DNA of 48,481 nt from SHZI01 sp964384525 (GTDB lineage: Bacteria > Pseudomonadota > Gammaproteobacteria > Steroidobacterales > GCA-2729495), in NCBI GenBank assembly GCA_964384525.1, contig CAYLKO010000013.1, positions 1 through 48,481 of the forward strand. The letters are read 5' to 3'. The notes under the pieces were generated by a model. The model was not told where the DNA came from. It saw only the letters and a program-made list of their open reading frames with translations, and ran no database searches. Made by a program: the position numbers and the translations under genes. Positions 15,378-24,732 of the stretch are shown piece by piece (positions within the stretch are counted from its first letter, which is position 1; every line of letters starts with the position of its first letter).

Positions 15378-16898
15378 TCAGGTGCTGGACAGGAACAGCC
15401 GATAGGTGGAGTTGGAACTCTCGTCCCAGAAGTCGTCGCCGGTGGCGCGCAAGTGGCCCAGAAAGGGCTCGAGTTCGGCATCGGCAACCTGGAAGCCCGC
15501 CAGCACCCGGCCGTAGTCGGAGCCGGGATTGGTGTAGTGGAACAGGCTGATGTTCCACCGGCTGCCGACCTTTTTCAGGAACTCGCGCAGAGCCCCCGGC
15601 CGCTCGGGAAACTGGAAACGGTACAGACGTTCGTTCTTGAGGCCCGGCGCCAGGCCGCCAACCATGTGCCGCACATGCAGTTTGGCCACCTCATCGTCAC
15701 TCAAGTCAGACACCGGGTAGCCGAGCTTCTCCAGTTGGGCAATCAGCAGCGCCCGCTCTTCAAGTCCGCCGGTAAGGCCCACGCCGACGAAGATCCGGGC
15801 ACGGGCCGGATCGCTGTAGCGGTAGTTGAACTCGGTGATGTAGCGCTCGCCGATGGTTTCGCAGAAGGCGAGGAAGCTGCCGGGCTGCTCGGGGATCTGC
15901 ACCGCCAGCAGCGCTTCACGATTCTCGCCGATGCCGGCGCGCTCGGCGATGTAACGCAGGCGGTCGAAGTTCATGTTGGCGCCGCTGTTGATGGCGACCA
16001 GCGTCTTGCCGGTGCAACCGGTGGCGCTTACATACCGTTTGATGCCGGCGACGGCCAGCGCACCGGCTGGTTCCATGACCGCCCGGGTGTCTTCAAAGAT
16101 GTCGCGGATGGCGGCGCACACCTCGTCATTGGTCACGAGGATGACGTCATCGACAACTTCCTGGCAGATCCGGAAGGGCTCCGTGCCAGCCTGGCGCACG
16201 GCCACACCGTCGACAAAGATGCCGACGCGGTCGAGGCCAACCGGGTGCCCGGCCTTCAGGGCCGTGTACATCGTCGGCGACTCCTCCGGTTCCACGCCGA
16301 TGATGCGGATTTCCGGATACAGGGCTTTCACGTACAAGCCGATGCCGCTGATCAGGCCACCGCCACCCGCAGGCACAAAGATGGCATCGATCGGGCCGCG
16401 TTGCTGGCGCAGGATTTCCATGCCCACCGTGCCCTGGCCCGCGATCACATCCGGATCATCGAAGGGATGCACGAAGATCAGGCCTTCGGAGGCCACCAGC
16501 TCCTGCGCCCGGGCATAGGCATCGTCGTAGGTGATGCCGTGCAGGACCACTTCAGCACCCATTGACCGGACGGCATCCACCTTGATCGCGGGCGCGGTAA
16601 CCGGCATCACGACCACGGCACGAATTCCCAGGGCCCGGCTCGCGAGCGCCACGCCCTGGCCATGATTGCCGGCCGAGCTGCAGATGACGCCGACGGCCTT
16701 TTCCTCGACCGAGAGTTGCGACAGCTTGTTGTAGGCGCCCCGCACCTTGAACGAGAAGACCGGTTGCAGGTCTTCGCGCTTCAGCAGGATGCAGTTGCCA
16801 AGGCGCGTGGAAAGCCGCGCCGCCGGCTCCAGCGGCGTCTCCAGGGCAACGTCGTAGACGCGGGCCTTGAGTATTCGTTCGAGATAATTGGTGATCAC
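15378..16898 (-). CDS. ilvA: Threonine ammonia-lyase, biosynthetic
   Basis: A 506-residue PLP enzyme converting threonine to 2-oxobutanoate, the first step of isoleucine synthesis. The PLP Lys is Lys51 in PVFSFKVRGAYN. SSAGNHGQGVALA and the phosphate-binding GGGGLISGIG are present. The C-terminal part (about 325-506) carries two ACT-like modules (AVQIPEQPGSFLAFCE and RFQFPERPGALREFL), as in the isoleucine-inhibited E. coli type. The start is GTG at 16898. TACTCT lies 7 nt upstream of that GTG and no ribosome site is seen. Other ilv genes are not in the window. Confidence 0.96.
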   Translation of the reverse strand: MITNYLERILKARVYDVALETPLEPAARLSTRLGNCILLKREDLQPVFSFKVRGAYNKLSQLSVEEKAVGVICSSAGNHGQGVALASRALGIRAVVVMPVTAPAIKVDAVRSMGAEVVLHGITYDDAYARAQELVASEGLIFVHPFDDPDVIAGQGTVGMEILRQQRGPIDAIFVPAGGGGLISGIGLYVKALYPEIRIIGVEPEESPTMYTALKAGHPVGLDRVGIFVDGVAVRQAGTEPFRICQEVVDDVILVTNDEVCAAIRDIFEDTRAVMEPAGALAVAGIKRYVSATGCTGKTLVAINSGANMNFDRLRYIAERAGIGENREALLAVQIPEQPGSFLAFCETIGERYITEFNYRYSDPARARIFVGVGLTGGLEERALLIAQLEKLGYPVSDLSDDEVAKLHVRHMVGGLAPGLKNERLYRFQFPERPGALREFLKKVGSRWNISLFHYTNPGSDYGRVLAGFQVADAELEPFLGHLRATGDDFWDESSNSTYRLFLSST

Positions 16899-16956
16899 GC
16901 GATGAAGAGTAGCGCAGACCCGACCAGCTTTTACAGCAGGGGCGCCAGCCGGCGAC

Positions 16957-18036
16957 TCATCGAGGCGTCAGCAGATCCTTGAGGCTCTTCGTGAATTGCT
17001 CTGCCTTGTAGTCCGGCAAGGCATACAGCCAGCCACCGAGTCGGGCGTTGAGTGCGGTGGCCTCTTTGGCCGCTGCATCCAAAGCTGCTGAATCACCGGT
17101 TGCGATGTCGGCGGTTGCTGCATTGAAGGTGAAGCGCGTGCCCCCGGGCAGCCGCCATGCACTGACCTCCACCGCGAGGCCATCGGTGGTGACGAAGCGG
17201 GCGACCACGGGCTTTGCCGCTGCGTTGGCACTGCTGTCCTGTTTTTGCACGTCTTCGAGCTGCAGCTCGGCGAGCGCCCCGGCAATGCCATTGGCGATGC
17301 CCGGATAATCCAGGCTGCGGCCCTTGGGGATCCCGGCCACGTCGAATTCAACATGGCTGGCGTCAGCCGCGGCAGTGCCGCCGGCTGGCGGCTGCTGGGT
17401 GATGCGCAGCGTGTCGCCATCCGGATGGGTGATGGACACCGAGGCGATGCGTGAGGCGGGGATGTTCGTGAGCAACGGATCCAGCCATGTACTGGTCTCC
17501 TTTCCCGGTGCGACCGGCCCGGCAATGAGCCAGCTCGCCGCCTCACCGGCCCGTCGCACATAAGTGGATTCACTGTCCGGCCCGGCCCGGCCGACGATGA
17601 GCTGGATCGGCCTTTTCGCACCGTGCAGCGTCAGGGCCACGCCCGGGCCCCCGGCCACCGTCATGTCCTGCACGCCGAGTCGCGGGTAGTACGCCGGATC
17701 CGATGTCTTCTGCTCGATGACGCGAGCCTCGGCGAGGCCCAGCAGCAGCTTCCGCAGCTTGCCCAGGTCGGCGGGATAGCCGTCACGTTCCTGCACGGTC
17801 CAGCGGTCGGCACCGCGCTCCAGCGTGGCAATGGTCCGGCCACTGGCTGTTTTGTCATCGGGGTGGTCGGCAGGCACCGTGACGACCACTTCGTTGATCG
17901 CGTTGATCTCCGCCTTCAGATCCGGAAACAGCAGGGCTGACGACGATTTCGTCTGGCCACCCGTCAGGGCGATCCCGGCCAGGGCGACGAGAATCACCAG
18001 GATGACCAGCAGTGCCGTCAGGGTCTGGCGATTCAT
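16957..18036 (-). CDS. DUF4340 protein of a Gld-like ABC system
   Basis: A 359-residue protein with one N-terminal membrane segment (about 5-25) and a large extracytoplasmic part. Segments like RTIATLERGADRWTVQERDGYPADLGKLRKLL match DUF4340, a domain repeatedly found at the end of GldFG-type ABC operons. ATG 18036 overlaps the upstream gldG stop (TGATG), which fixes the start. It is the last gene of a four-gene operon (ATPase, permease, GldG-like, DUF4340). Its biochemical role is unknown; it is probably an accessory subunit on the periplasmic side. Confidence 0.85.
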   Translation of the reverse strand: MNRQTLTALLVILVILVALAGIALTGGQTKSSSALLFPDLKAEINAINEVVVTVPADHPDDKTASGRTIATLERGADRWTVQERDGYPADLGKLRKLLLGLAEARVIEQKTSDPAYYPRLGVQDMTVAGGPGVALTLHGAKRPIQLIVGRAGPDSESTYVRRAGEAASWLIAGPVAPGKETSTWLDPLLTNIPASRIASVSITHPDGDTLRITQQPPAGGTAAADASHVEFDVAGIPKGRSLDYPGIANGIAGALAELQLEDVQKQDSSANAAAKPVVARFVTTDGLAVEVSAWRLPGGTRFTFNAATADIATGDSAALDAAAKEATALNARLGGWLYALPDYKAEQFTKSLKDLLTPR

Positions 18037-19937
18037 CAGGGCGTTCGCCGCCGGGCGCGCCGCCGGAACCACACCAGCACCAGACTGATGAGTGAAATGA
18101 TCAGCGGCACCAGCGCGACATTGATGATCTTCAAGGTGGTGCCGAGCCGTTCGATGTCCAGGTCAAGCTCGCGCTGCACCTGGCGCAATTCCTTGCGCAA
18201 CTCCACGCGACGCTCCTGGAACCGTTCGATTTCGGCCTGCTGTTGCGGGGAGAGGATGGTCGCGCCCTGATCGGACCGGCTGGCCTGCAGCTCGCGCAGC
18301 CGGTTTTCGGTTTCGTCCAGTTCGGACTGCAGGCGTTGCTCTGCCGTCCGGAACCGCGCTTCCGCCGCGCGGCGCAGATCCTGGACCCGGGTGAACGGAC
18401 GCTGGAAAGTGGCCCGGCTGCGGATGCCGATCAGGTCACTGCTGCCGAGCAGATTGTCGAGCGCGTTGATCACGAAGTCGCCGTTGTTGGCAAAGGCGGT
18501 GTTCAGGTTCTGGCCGAGAATGTTCTGGGTCTGTACCCAGAGGCGATCAGCGAGCAGGTCGGCGTCGGCCACCACCACGACATTGACGGGCGCGGTCGCG
18601 GCGTCGAGGTGTCCGGGCCGGCGGTCGCCGGGAAAGGCGCTGCGCAGCTTGCCGACCACGCGGGCCGCCAGCGTGTAGTGCTGACCGGTGGGTGCGAAGC
18701 CGGTACGCAAGGCCGCCGGGGCGGACGCCACCATGATCTGGCTGGTCGGGATGAGGGCTGCCTGATCGCTGGACTGGATCAGGGGGGTGATGGTCACGTC
18801 ACCCTGGTCGGGTCCGGAGCCGGATCCGGAGCCGGCCTTGGTGCTGGTGATATGGCCGGCAAAGGCCAGATTGATGGTGTCGAGGCCATTGGTGATGACG
18901 TCGTCCGCGTCGAGACCGGTGTGATCGACGCCGATGATGCCCAGATGCCGCACCGGCTGGCCGTTCGGGCCACTCACCGACAGCGCAAAACGATCATCAC
19001 CGACGATCGTGTCGTGGTCCATGTTGATGCCCCAGGCCTTGAAGAGCGCATCGAGGCTGGTGGATTTGTCGCTGTCGGAGTCGCCGCCGATTTCCACATG
19101 GGGGTCGACAAAGATCAGGGCACGACCGCCATGCAGGATGTACTGGTCCACCTTGTACAGCGCGTCGTCGGACAACTTTTCGGGCTGCACCAGCATCAGC
19201 ACCTGGATGGCGTCGTCTGCCGTCGCCGGCGCGCCGAGGGTTGCCAGGTCCGGCTGCAGCACCCGCAGATCGAACAATTGCCCCAGCTGCCCGGCGATGA
19301 CCCAGGCCGGACGCACCTGCTGGGTCTGCGGATCGAAACCGGCGGTCATCGGCAGACCGGAAAGCAGGCCGACCACCGGCTTCTTCGGGTGGGCGAGGGT
19401 GTAGACCAGTTTCGCGAGGTCGTATTCCAGGAAGGACTCGCGATTCGGGTCCAGGAAGGGAATGATCTGCTGATCACCGACGCTGTTGGTGGCCGCAATG
19501 CCGAAGTAGATGGGGTCGGCGTTGTTGCCGAGGTTGATCGGCCGCAGCCCGAAGCTCGTGGCGCGGTCTTCCTCTTCGGAAAACGGCAGCGGGTCGATCA
19601 CGGTCAGTTTGAGCTGCCCATTGGAGCGGCTGGCAAACTCGGCCAGCATCTCGCGGACGCGACCGGCGTAGGTGCGCAGCTGCGGCACGTCGGTCGTCGC
19701 CTTGTCGGAAAAATACAGGTAGACGTTCACGGGCTCGGGGATGCTGCCGAGGATTTTTCGCGTGCCATCCGAGAGCGTGTAGAGCTGGTTCGAGGTGAGA
19801 TCCAGGCGCGCGGCCGGCAGCAGGCTGATCAGTGCCACCCCGACCAGGAAAATGACGGCCAGGACCACGAGTCCCGTGCGGCCGAACCGGCGGTTGTCAG
19901 CGGTTTTGGTGGCGGATTGCCGGTTGCCTGAAGTCAT
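18036..19937 (-). CDS. GldG-like auxiliary protein of ABC transporter
   Basis: A 633-residue membrane protein: membrane segment at about 21-43, an ABC_transp_aux/GldG domain (about 50-480) with the hallmark LTSNQLYTLSDGTRKIL and SIPEPVNVYLYFS, then a long coiled coil (about 525-600, rich in Glu, Arg and Gln), and a final membrane segment at about 603-622. It contains a Gly-Ser run in the middle (GSGSGSG). GldG-type proteins pair with GldA/GldF-like ATPase and permease. In flavobacteria these serve gliding; in proteobacteria the role is unknown. The start is ATG 19937, one base after the permease stop. Confidence 0.9.
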   Translation of the reverse strand: MTSGNRQSATKTADNRRFGRTGLVVLAVIFLVGVALISLLPAARLDLTSNQLYTLSDGTRKILGSIPEPVNVYLYFSDKATTDVPQLRTYAGRVREMLAEFASRSNGQLKLTVIDPLPFSEEEDRATSFGLRPINLGNNADPIYFGIAATNSVGDQQIIPFLDPNRESFLEYDLAKLVYTLAHPKKPVVGLLSGLPMTAGFDPQTQQVRPAWVIAGQLGQLFDLRVLQPDLATLGAPATADDAIQVLMLVQPEKLSDDALYKVDQYILHGGRALIFVDPHVEIGGDSDSDKSTSLDALFKAWGINMDHDTIVGDDRFALSVSGPNGQPVRHLGIIGVDHTGLDADDVITNGLDTINLAFAGHITSTKAGSGSGSGPDQGDVTITPLIQSSDQAALIPTSQIMVASAPAALRTGFAPTGQHYTLAARVVGKLRSAFPGDRRPGHLDAATAPVNVVVVADADLLADRLWVQTQNILGQNLNTAFANNGDFVINALDNLLGSSDLIGIRSRATFQRPFTRVQDLRRAAEARFRTAEQRLQSELDETENRLRELQASRSDQGATILSPQQQAEIERFQERRVELRKELRQVQRELDLDIERLGTTLKIINVALVPLIISLISLVLVWFRRRARRRTP

Positions 19938-19938
19938 C

Positions 19939-20673
19939 CTAGTCGGCCTTCTTCAGATCCAGCACGATCGTGGTCGCGCCCAGCCATACGGCGATGACCA
20001 GCAGGAAGTACAGCACATCGCGCACATCAAGCATGCCCTTGCTGATGGCGGTGTAGTGCGTCAGGAACGACAGGCTGGCGACGGCATCGAGCAGCCGGCC
20101 GGGCAGCCATCCGGAAAAGAAATCCATGACCAGCGGAAAGCCCGCCAGCATGAACAGAAAGCAGATGACGACGGTGAGGATGAAAGCCACCACCTGGTTC
20201 CGGTTGGCCGCCGAAATGCACGAGCCAATGGCCAGAAAGGCGCCGGCCATCAGCAGGCTGCCGAGGTAGGTGGCGAGGATCACGCCATTGTCCGGGTTGC
20301 CCAGATAGTTGACGGTCAGCCAGATGGGGAAGGTCAAAGCCAGGGCCGCCAGAATGAACAACCAGGCAGCCAGGTACTTGCCGAGCACCGCCTGCCACAG
20401 CGTGACCGGCAGGGTCATCAGCAGTTCGATGCTGCCGCTCTTGCGCTCCTCGGCCCACAGGCGCATCGCGATGGCGGGCACCAGAAACAGATAGAGCCAG
20501 GGGTGGAAATTGAAAAACGGCGCCAGATCCGCCTGCCCCCGTTCATAGAAGCCGCCCAGATAGAAAGTGAAGAGCCCCGCCAGCGCCAGAAAGATCACGA
20601 TGAAGACATAGGCGAGCGGCGTCGCGAAGTAGCTGCGCAGCTCCCGTGCGGCGATGGTGCGGATCGCGCCCAT
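19939..20673 (-). CDS. ABC-2 type permease (GldF/NosY-like)
   Basis: A 244-residue protein with six membrane segments. The opening TIAARELRSYFATPLAYVFI is the signature of the GldF/NosY permease group, and RLWAEERKSGSIELLMTLPVT is the ABC-2 coupling segment. It is the membrane channel for the ATPase upstream. ATG 20673 overlaps the ATPase stop (TGATG), so the two are translated together. The transported substrate is unknown. Confidence 0.92.
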   Translation of the reverse strand: MGAIRTIAARELRSYFATPLAYVFIVIFLALAGLFTFYLGGFYERGQADLAPFFNFHPWLYLFLVPAIAMRLWAEERKSGSIELLMTLPVTLWQAVLGKYLAAWLFILAALALTFPIWLTVNYLGNPDNGVILATYLGSLLMAGAFLAIGSCISAANRNQVVAFILTVVICFLFMLAGFPLVMDFFSGWLPGRLLDAVASLSFLTHYTAISKGMLDVRDVLYFLLVIAVWLGATTIVLDLKKAD

Positions 20674-21638
20674 CAGGCGTGTGGCTCCGTGTCGTGGCCC
20701 GTGTCGTGGCTGGTGCCAGTGGTCAATTGCCGGAAGACTTCATCCAGCCGGCCGGCTTCCAGGCTGAGCTGGACTATCGGCCAGCGGCGTTCGGCCGCCA
20801 GGGTGCCGATGGCGGCGAGCAGGGACGCTTCGGCGTGGGGCAGGGCCGTCACGGCATGGCCGTGGGCGTCGCTCAGTGTTGCCCGTACCTGCGGCAGGGC
20901 CTCGAGCTCGGCAGCGATTGCCGGCAGATCGGCCGTCGGTTGCAGGCGCAGGGTGACGGCGTTGTGATAGCGCGACCGCCGGATGAGCGCCGCGGGCTCC
21001 TCGTCTGCCACGATGCGGCCGTTGGCAATGATGACGGCGCGGGTGCATACCGCATCGACTTCTTCGAGTATGTGCGTGGAGATCACGATGACCTTGCCCG
21101 GCGCCATCGTCCGGATCAGTTCACGGACTTCGTGCTTCTGGTTCGGGTCCAGGCCATCGGTGGGTTCGTCGAGGATGAGCACCGGCGGATCGTGCAGGAT
21201 GGCCTGCGCCAGACCGACCCGTCGCCGGAAGCCCTTGGAGAGCGTCTCTATCGGCTGTTGCAGCACATCGCCAAGCTGCAGGCGATCGACCACATCCTTG
21301 TAGCGGCGCGCGAAATCGGCGGCCGGCAGGCGGCGGATGGCGCCGATGAAGCGCAGGAAATCCGCCGGGGTCATTTCGCCGTAACTGGGCGCCCCCTCGG
21401 GCAGGTAACCCAGCCGCTGCTTGGCTGCCACGGGTTGCGCTGTCACTGAAAAGCCGCAGATTTCCGCACGGCCCGAGGTGGCAGCCACGAAGCCCGCCAG
21501 CATGCGCATGGTGGTGGTCTTGCCGGCGCCATTCGGTCCCAGAAAGCCGAGGACTTCGCCCGGTTGCACCCGAAAGGAAATGCCGTCGACAGCGGTGCGG
21601 TTACCGAAGGTTTTCGTGAGTCCTTCTGCGATGATCAT
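20673..21638 (-). CDS. ABC transporter ATP-binding protein (GldA/NosF-like)
   Basis: A 321-residue ATPase with Walker A GPNGAGKTTT, Q-loop near LPEGAPSYGEM, signature LSKGFRRRVGLAQA (a Gly-Phe variant of LSGGQ), Walker B VLILDEPTDGLDP and the switch His in ISTHILEEV. The C-terminal 90 residues form a DUF4162-like domain common in GldA/CcmA-type ATPases. Start 21638 (MIIAEGLTKTFG) is preferred over ATG 21683, because a good TTGCGG/GACAAT promoter overlaps the first codons of the longer version. First gene of the operon. Confidence 0.92.
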   Translation of the reverse strand: MIIAEGLTKTFGNRTAVDGISFRVQPGEVLGFLGPNGAGKTTTMRMLAGFVAATSGRAEICGFSVTAQPVAAKQRLGYLPEGAPSYGEMTPADFLRFIGAIRRLPAADFARRYKDVVDRLQLGDVLQQPIETLSKGFRRRVGLAQAILHDPPVLILDEPTDGLDPNQKHEVRELIRTMAPGKVIVISTHILEEVDAVCTRAVIIANGRIVADEEPAALIRRSRYHNAVTLRLQPTADLPAIAAELEALPQVRATLSDAHGHAVTALPHAEASLLAAIGTLAAERRWPIVQLSLEAGRLDEVFRQLTTGTSHDTGHDTEPHA

Positions 21639-21674
21639 CGTGACGGTGCTGGTCCGACGGCGAGGCTGCCCGGT

Positions 21675-21702
21675 ATTGTCCATGCATGGCCGCTGCCCGC
21701 AA
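21675..21702 (-). promoter_or_regulatory. Candidate promoter of the Gld-like ABC operon
   Basis: TTGCGG (21697-21702) and GACAAT (21675-21680) on the minus strand are 16 bp apart. Transcription would start near 21668 and leave a leader of about 30 nt before ATG 21638. This supports the shorter ATPase start. Confidence 0.45.
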
Positions 21703-21759
21703 GAAAAATTAAGCAGTCGTAATGCGACGGCGCGGATGCATCAGCAGGCCGGTGCCGCA

Positions 21760-24525
21760 CTACTGAAGTACGCCGTCGGCATCGATAGGCTGAATCTTGT
21801 CGAAGCCCAGTTGTTCGAGGCCGGGTTCGATCAGCTTCAGGTAGCCGACGCCCACCCACACCAGATCCGCCGGATTCAAATAGCGGTGCGCCGCCTCATT
21901 GACCCCGGCCGTCGTCACGTTGCGAATGGCCTGGGCATAGGTGTCCCAATAGTTGTCCGGCAGCCCGAAGGCCACCAATTCACTGATGGACCCGAGAATC
22001 GCGCCGTCTGTTTCCCACTGACCGGGCAGGGACAAGGTATTGCTGCGTTTGACGACGGCGACTTCTTCCGCCGTGGCGGGCCGGTCGCCGACGATCGACG
22101 TGAATTCATCACGAATCTCGCGAATCGCCTCGCTGGTCTTGTCTGACTGGACGGGTGCATAGGCCAGCAGGGGGCGCTGGCCTTTGGCGGCATAGGCGAC
22201 GGAGTAACTGCCGTAGGACCAGTGTTTGGTTTCCCGCAGGTTCATGTTGAGACGCGAGGTGAACTGGCCGCCGAGCACGTCATTCATCATCTCGATCGCC
22301 AGATCATCGGGTGTCGAGCGCGGTGGCAGCAACTGGCCGGCGATGATCACCGACTGATCGGCGCCGGGCTTGTCCAGAAGATAGAGGGTCTTGTTGGGCT
22401 TCTGCGTGACGAACGGGATCTGTTTCACCGGGATATCGCCAGCTTGCCAGCCGCCCAGCAACCGTTCGAGTTGGGGTTTGAGGCTGGCCACCGTTACCGG
22501 GCCGACTGCAATCAGGGTGGCGTGATTGGGGCGAAACCATCGTGCATGAAACTGCTGGAGGTCCTGTCGGGTCAGTGCGGCGAGGGTTTCGGCCGTGCCG
22601 GTGCCGGTCAGCGGCTGGGCATAGGCATGGCCCGCACCGTAGAGCAGGCCCGGCACCACCCGCAGCGCCATCGACATGGGCTGGGTCTTTTCCTGGCTCA
22701 ACGCGGCCAGGTATCTCTTGCGCAGCCGCTCCAGTTCAACCGGCGGGAAGGCCGGGTTCAGCAGGACATCGGCAAATATGTCCAGCGAGGGCTCCAGCTT
22801 GTCGGCCAGGGCCGACAGGGTGACAGCCGAGGTGTCCAGGCTCGAGCCGGTGCCGAGATTGGCGCCGAGCAGCGCCAGTTGTTCGCTGATCTCGAGTGCG
22901 CTGCGCTTGCTCGTGCCTTCATCCAGCATGGCCATCGTCAGGTTGGCGGTGCCCGGCTGGGAGAATTGATCCGCCGCGTAGCCGGCATCCATCACGAGCT
23001 TCAGGTCCACCACTGGCACACCCGGCCGGTTGGCGACGATGAGCTTCAGCCCGTTGCCGAGCGTGGCGCGCTCGAATGCCGGGAAGTTCACCGCCACGTC
23101 GCCCGCTGGCAGCGGGATGGAGCTGCGATCGACGCCGCTGCCGGCCGCCTGCAGTGGTTTCGCCGGCACCACATTGAGGACGAATGGCGCCGCCGTGACC
23201 CACTTGGCCACCACGGCCTTGAGATCGGCAGCCGTGGCTGCCTCCGTGATTTCGTAGCCCTTCTTCCAGGCATCCGGAGAGCCGCCATAAACCATGCTTT
23301 CGGCAAGCACACTCGACTTGCCGTAGAAGCCACCAACCTTTTCCAGCCCGCGGATGAATCCGGCGCGATGCTGGGTTTTCACCCGTTCCAGTTCCTTCGC
23401 CGTGGGTCCGGATTTCTTGAACCGCGCGATCTCCTCGTCAACCGCGGTTTCCAGCTGCTTCAGGCTGACCCCCGGCTGCGCCGAGACCTGCAGGTAGGTG
23501 ATCCCGGCGATTTCCAGCGGCAGCGTGTCGAATTCGACATCGGAGGCGATCTGTTCACGATAGACGAGGCGTTCATACAGCCGTGAGTTCTTGTCGCCGG
23601 CCAGCACGGCGGCGGCCAGGTTCAGCAGGTAGGCGTCGTGGCTGCCCCACTGCGGTCCGGTCCAGGCCAGATGCAGTCGCGCCTGGGCGACGTGGTCCTG
23701 CTGGGTCTCGCGCCGGGCGCGATCGTGCGATGGAATCCATTTTTCGAGACGGGTGATCGGCGGCCCGGGCGGGATGTCGCCGAAAAATCTGGCGGCCTTG
23801 GCAAAGGCGTCTTCGGTGGCGACATCACCGGCGATCACGATCACGGCATTGTCCGGGCCATAGTAGGTGGCAAACCAGCGGTGCACATCGTCGAGGCTGG
23901 CTGCGTTCAGGTCATCCATCGAGCCGATGGTTGCCCAGGAGTAGGGGTGGTCGGGGGGAAAGAGCTGGGACAGCATCGCCTGGAAAACCTTGCCGTAGGG
24001 CTGGTTGTCGCCCTGGCGCTTTTCGTTCTGCACCACGCCGCGCTGTTCGTCGAGCTTCTCCTGGGTGATCGCCTTCTGGAAGTGGCCCATGCGATCGGAT
24101 TCCATCCAGAGAGCGGCATCCAGCGCATTCTTCGGCACGGTCTGGAAATAATTCGTGCGGTCGAAAAAAGTCGTGCCGTTCAGATCGGTGGCGCCCAGAT
24201 CCTGCAGGGTGTTCAGATAATCCTTCTTGAGGTTCTCGGAGCCCTGGAACATCAGATGCTCGAAGAGGTGGGCGAAACCGGTGTGGCCCCGCACTTCGTT
24301 CTTGGAGCCGACGTGATACCAGACATTCACCGCGACGATCGGCGCCTTGTGATCCTCGTGGACGATCACCGTCAGCCCGTTGTCGAGCTTGCGCATGGTG
24401 TACGGGATGTCCATCGATGGTGACAGCATGGCGGCGTCTTTCGCGATGGCCGGGCCCGACAGGGTCATTGAAACGAGCAGTGCGAGTGCGAAGCAGGTGT
24501 AAACCTTGGGCTGCGGATCATTCAT
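21760..24525 (-). CDS. M16 family zinc peptidase, two-domain, secreted
   Basis: A 921-residue protein with a signal peptide (about 1-28, ending GPAIA) and two M16 halves. The first half has the inverted zinc motif HLFEH (86-90) with the downstream Glu in DEQRGVVQNEKRQ. The second half (from about 480, NGLKLIVANRPGVPVV) lacks the motif, as expected for the structural half of pitrilysin-like enzymes. It is probably a periplasmic clamshell peptidase for short peptides. The frame stays open upstream to 24969, but ATG 24525 begins the signal peptide and a TAGAAT box (24560-24565) lies before it. It is divergent from prolyl iminopeptidase. Confidence 0.93.
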   Translation of the reverse strand: MNDPQPKVYTCFALALLVSMTLSGPAIAKDAAMLSPSMDIPYTMRKLDNGLTVIVHEDHKAPIVAVNVWYHVGSKNEVRGHTGFAHLFEHLMFQGSENLKKDYLNTLQDLGATDLNGTTFFDRTNYFQTVPKNALDAALWMESDRMGHFQKAITQEKLDEQRGVVQNEKRQGDNQPYGKVFQAMLSQLFPPDHPYSWATIGSMDDLNAASLDDVHRWFATYYGPDNAVIVIAGDVATEDAFAKAARFFGDIPPGPPITRLEKWIPSHDRARRETQQDHVAQARLHLAWTGPQWGSHDAYLLNLAAAVLAGDKNSRLYERLVYREQIASDVEFDTLPLEIAGITYLQVSAQPGVSLKQLETAVDEEIARFKKSGPTAKELERVKTQHRAGFIRGLEKVGGFYGKSSVLAESMVYGGSPDAWKKGYEITEAATAADLKAVVAKWVTAAPFVLNVVPAKPLQAAGSGVDRSSIPLPAGDVAVNFPAFERATLGNGLKLIVANRPGVPVVDLKLVMDAGYAADQFSQPGTANLTMAMLDEGTSKRSALEISEQLALLGANLGTGSSLDTSAVTLSALADKLEPSLDIFADVLLNPAFPPVELERLRKRYLAALSQEKTQPMSMALRVVPGLLYGAGHAYAQPLTGTGTAETLAALTRQDLQQFHARWFRPNHATLIAVGPVTVASLKPQLERLLGGWQAGDIPVKQIPFVTQKPNKTLYLLDKPGADQSVIIAGQLLPPRSTPDDLAIEMMNDVLGGQFTSRLNMNLRETKHWSYGSYSVAYAAKGQRPLLAYAPVQSDKTSEAIREIRDEFTSIVGDRPATAEEVAVVKRSNTLSLPGQWETDGAILGSISELVAFGLPDNYWDTYAQAIRNVTTAGVNEAAHRYLNPADLVWVGVGYLKLIEPGLEQLGFDKIQPIDADGVLQ

Positions 24526-24559
24526 GTGCTGGATGCCGGGGGCTGCAAAAGGTGCCGGG

Positions 24560-24565
24560 ATTCTA
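24560..24565 (-). promoter_or_regulatory. Candidate -10 box for the M16 peptidase gene
   Basis: TAGAAT on the minus strand, 34 nt before ATG 24525. A TTGCCA lies 19 bp upstream of it, a long spacer. The location inside the former open frame argues for the shorter start. Confidence 0.35.
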
Positions 24566-24603
24566 GCCGCTCCGCTTGAAACGATGGCAATCGGCACACT
24601 GAT

Positions 24604-24684
24604 GCAGCCGGGGTGGCGTACCCCTTGGCGAGCCCTCGGGTCCGCCCGCCAGGCCGCCAAGGGGGACTGCCATCCCGGCTGCCA
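24604..24684. repeat. Large GC-rich inverted repeat between divergent genes
   Basis: Arms 24604-24630 and 24655-24684 pair over about 27 nt with only two or three mismatches, mostly G-T type, and one bulge. GCAGCCGGG matches perfectly at the base and CCCCTTGGCG at the tip. The loop is 24 nt (24631-24654). No T tract follows on either strand, so it is not an intrinsic terminator. It lies between the candidate promoters of the M16 peptidase (minus) and prolyl iminopeptidase (plus). It could be a REP-like or miniature mobile element, or a regulator site. I see no second copy in the window. Confidence 0.7.
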
Positions 24685-24696
24685 CACTGTTGCGAT

Positions 24697-24726
24697 TGAC
24701 GTAGTACCAGCGAAAAGTGCCAGAAT
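24697..24726 (+). promoter_or_regulatory. Candidate promoter for prolyl iminopeptidase
   Basis: TTGACG followed after 19 bp by CAGAAT, which ends 6 nt before the ATG at 24733. No ribosome site is visible, so a leaderless transcript is possible. The long spacer makes it weak. Confidence 0.35.
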
Positions 24727-24732
24727 GCCCGG

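Noticed and set aside
18243..19931. Long open frame on the plus strand opposite the GldG-like gene
   Set aside because: It lies entirely inside a confident gene on the other strand, has a composition dominated by His, Gln, Gly and Asp, and matches no known protein.
18036..21638. Flavobacterial gliding machinery
   Set aside because: Only the ABC part (GldA/F/G-like) and a DUF4340 protein are present. No other gliding or type IX secretion gene is seen, and this operon type is common in non-gliding proteobacteria.
21639..21683. Longer start (ATG 21683) for the Gld-like ATPase
   Set aside because: A -35/-10 pair overlaps the first codons of that version, and the family N-terminus begins at 21638.
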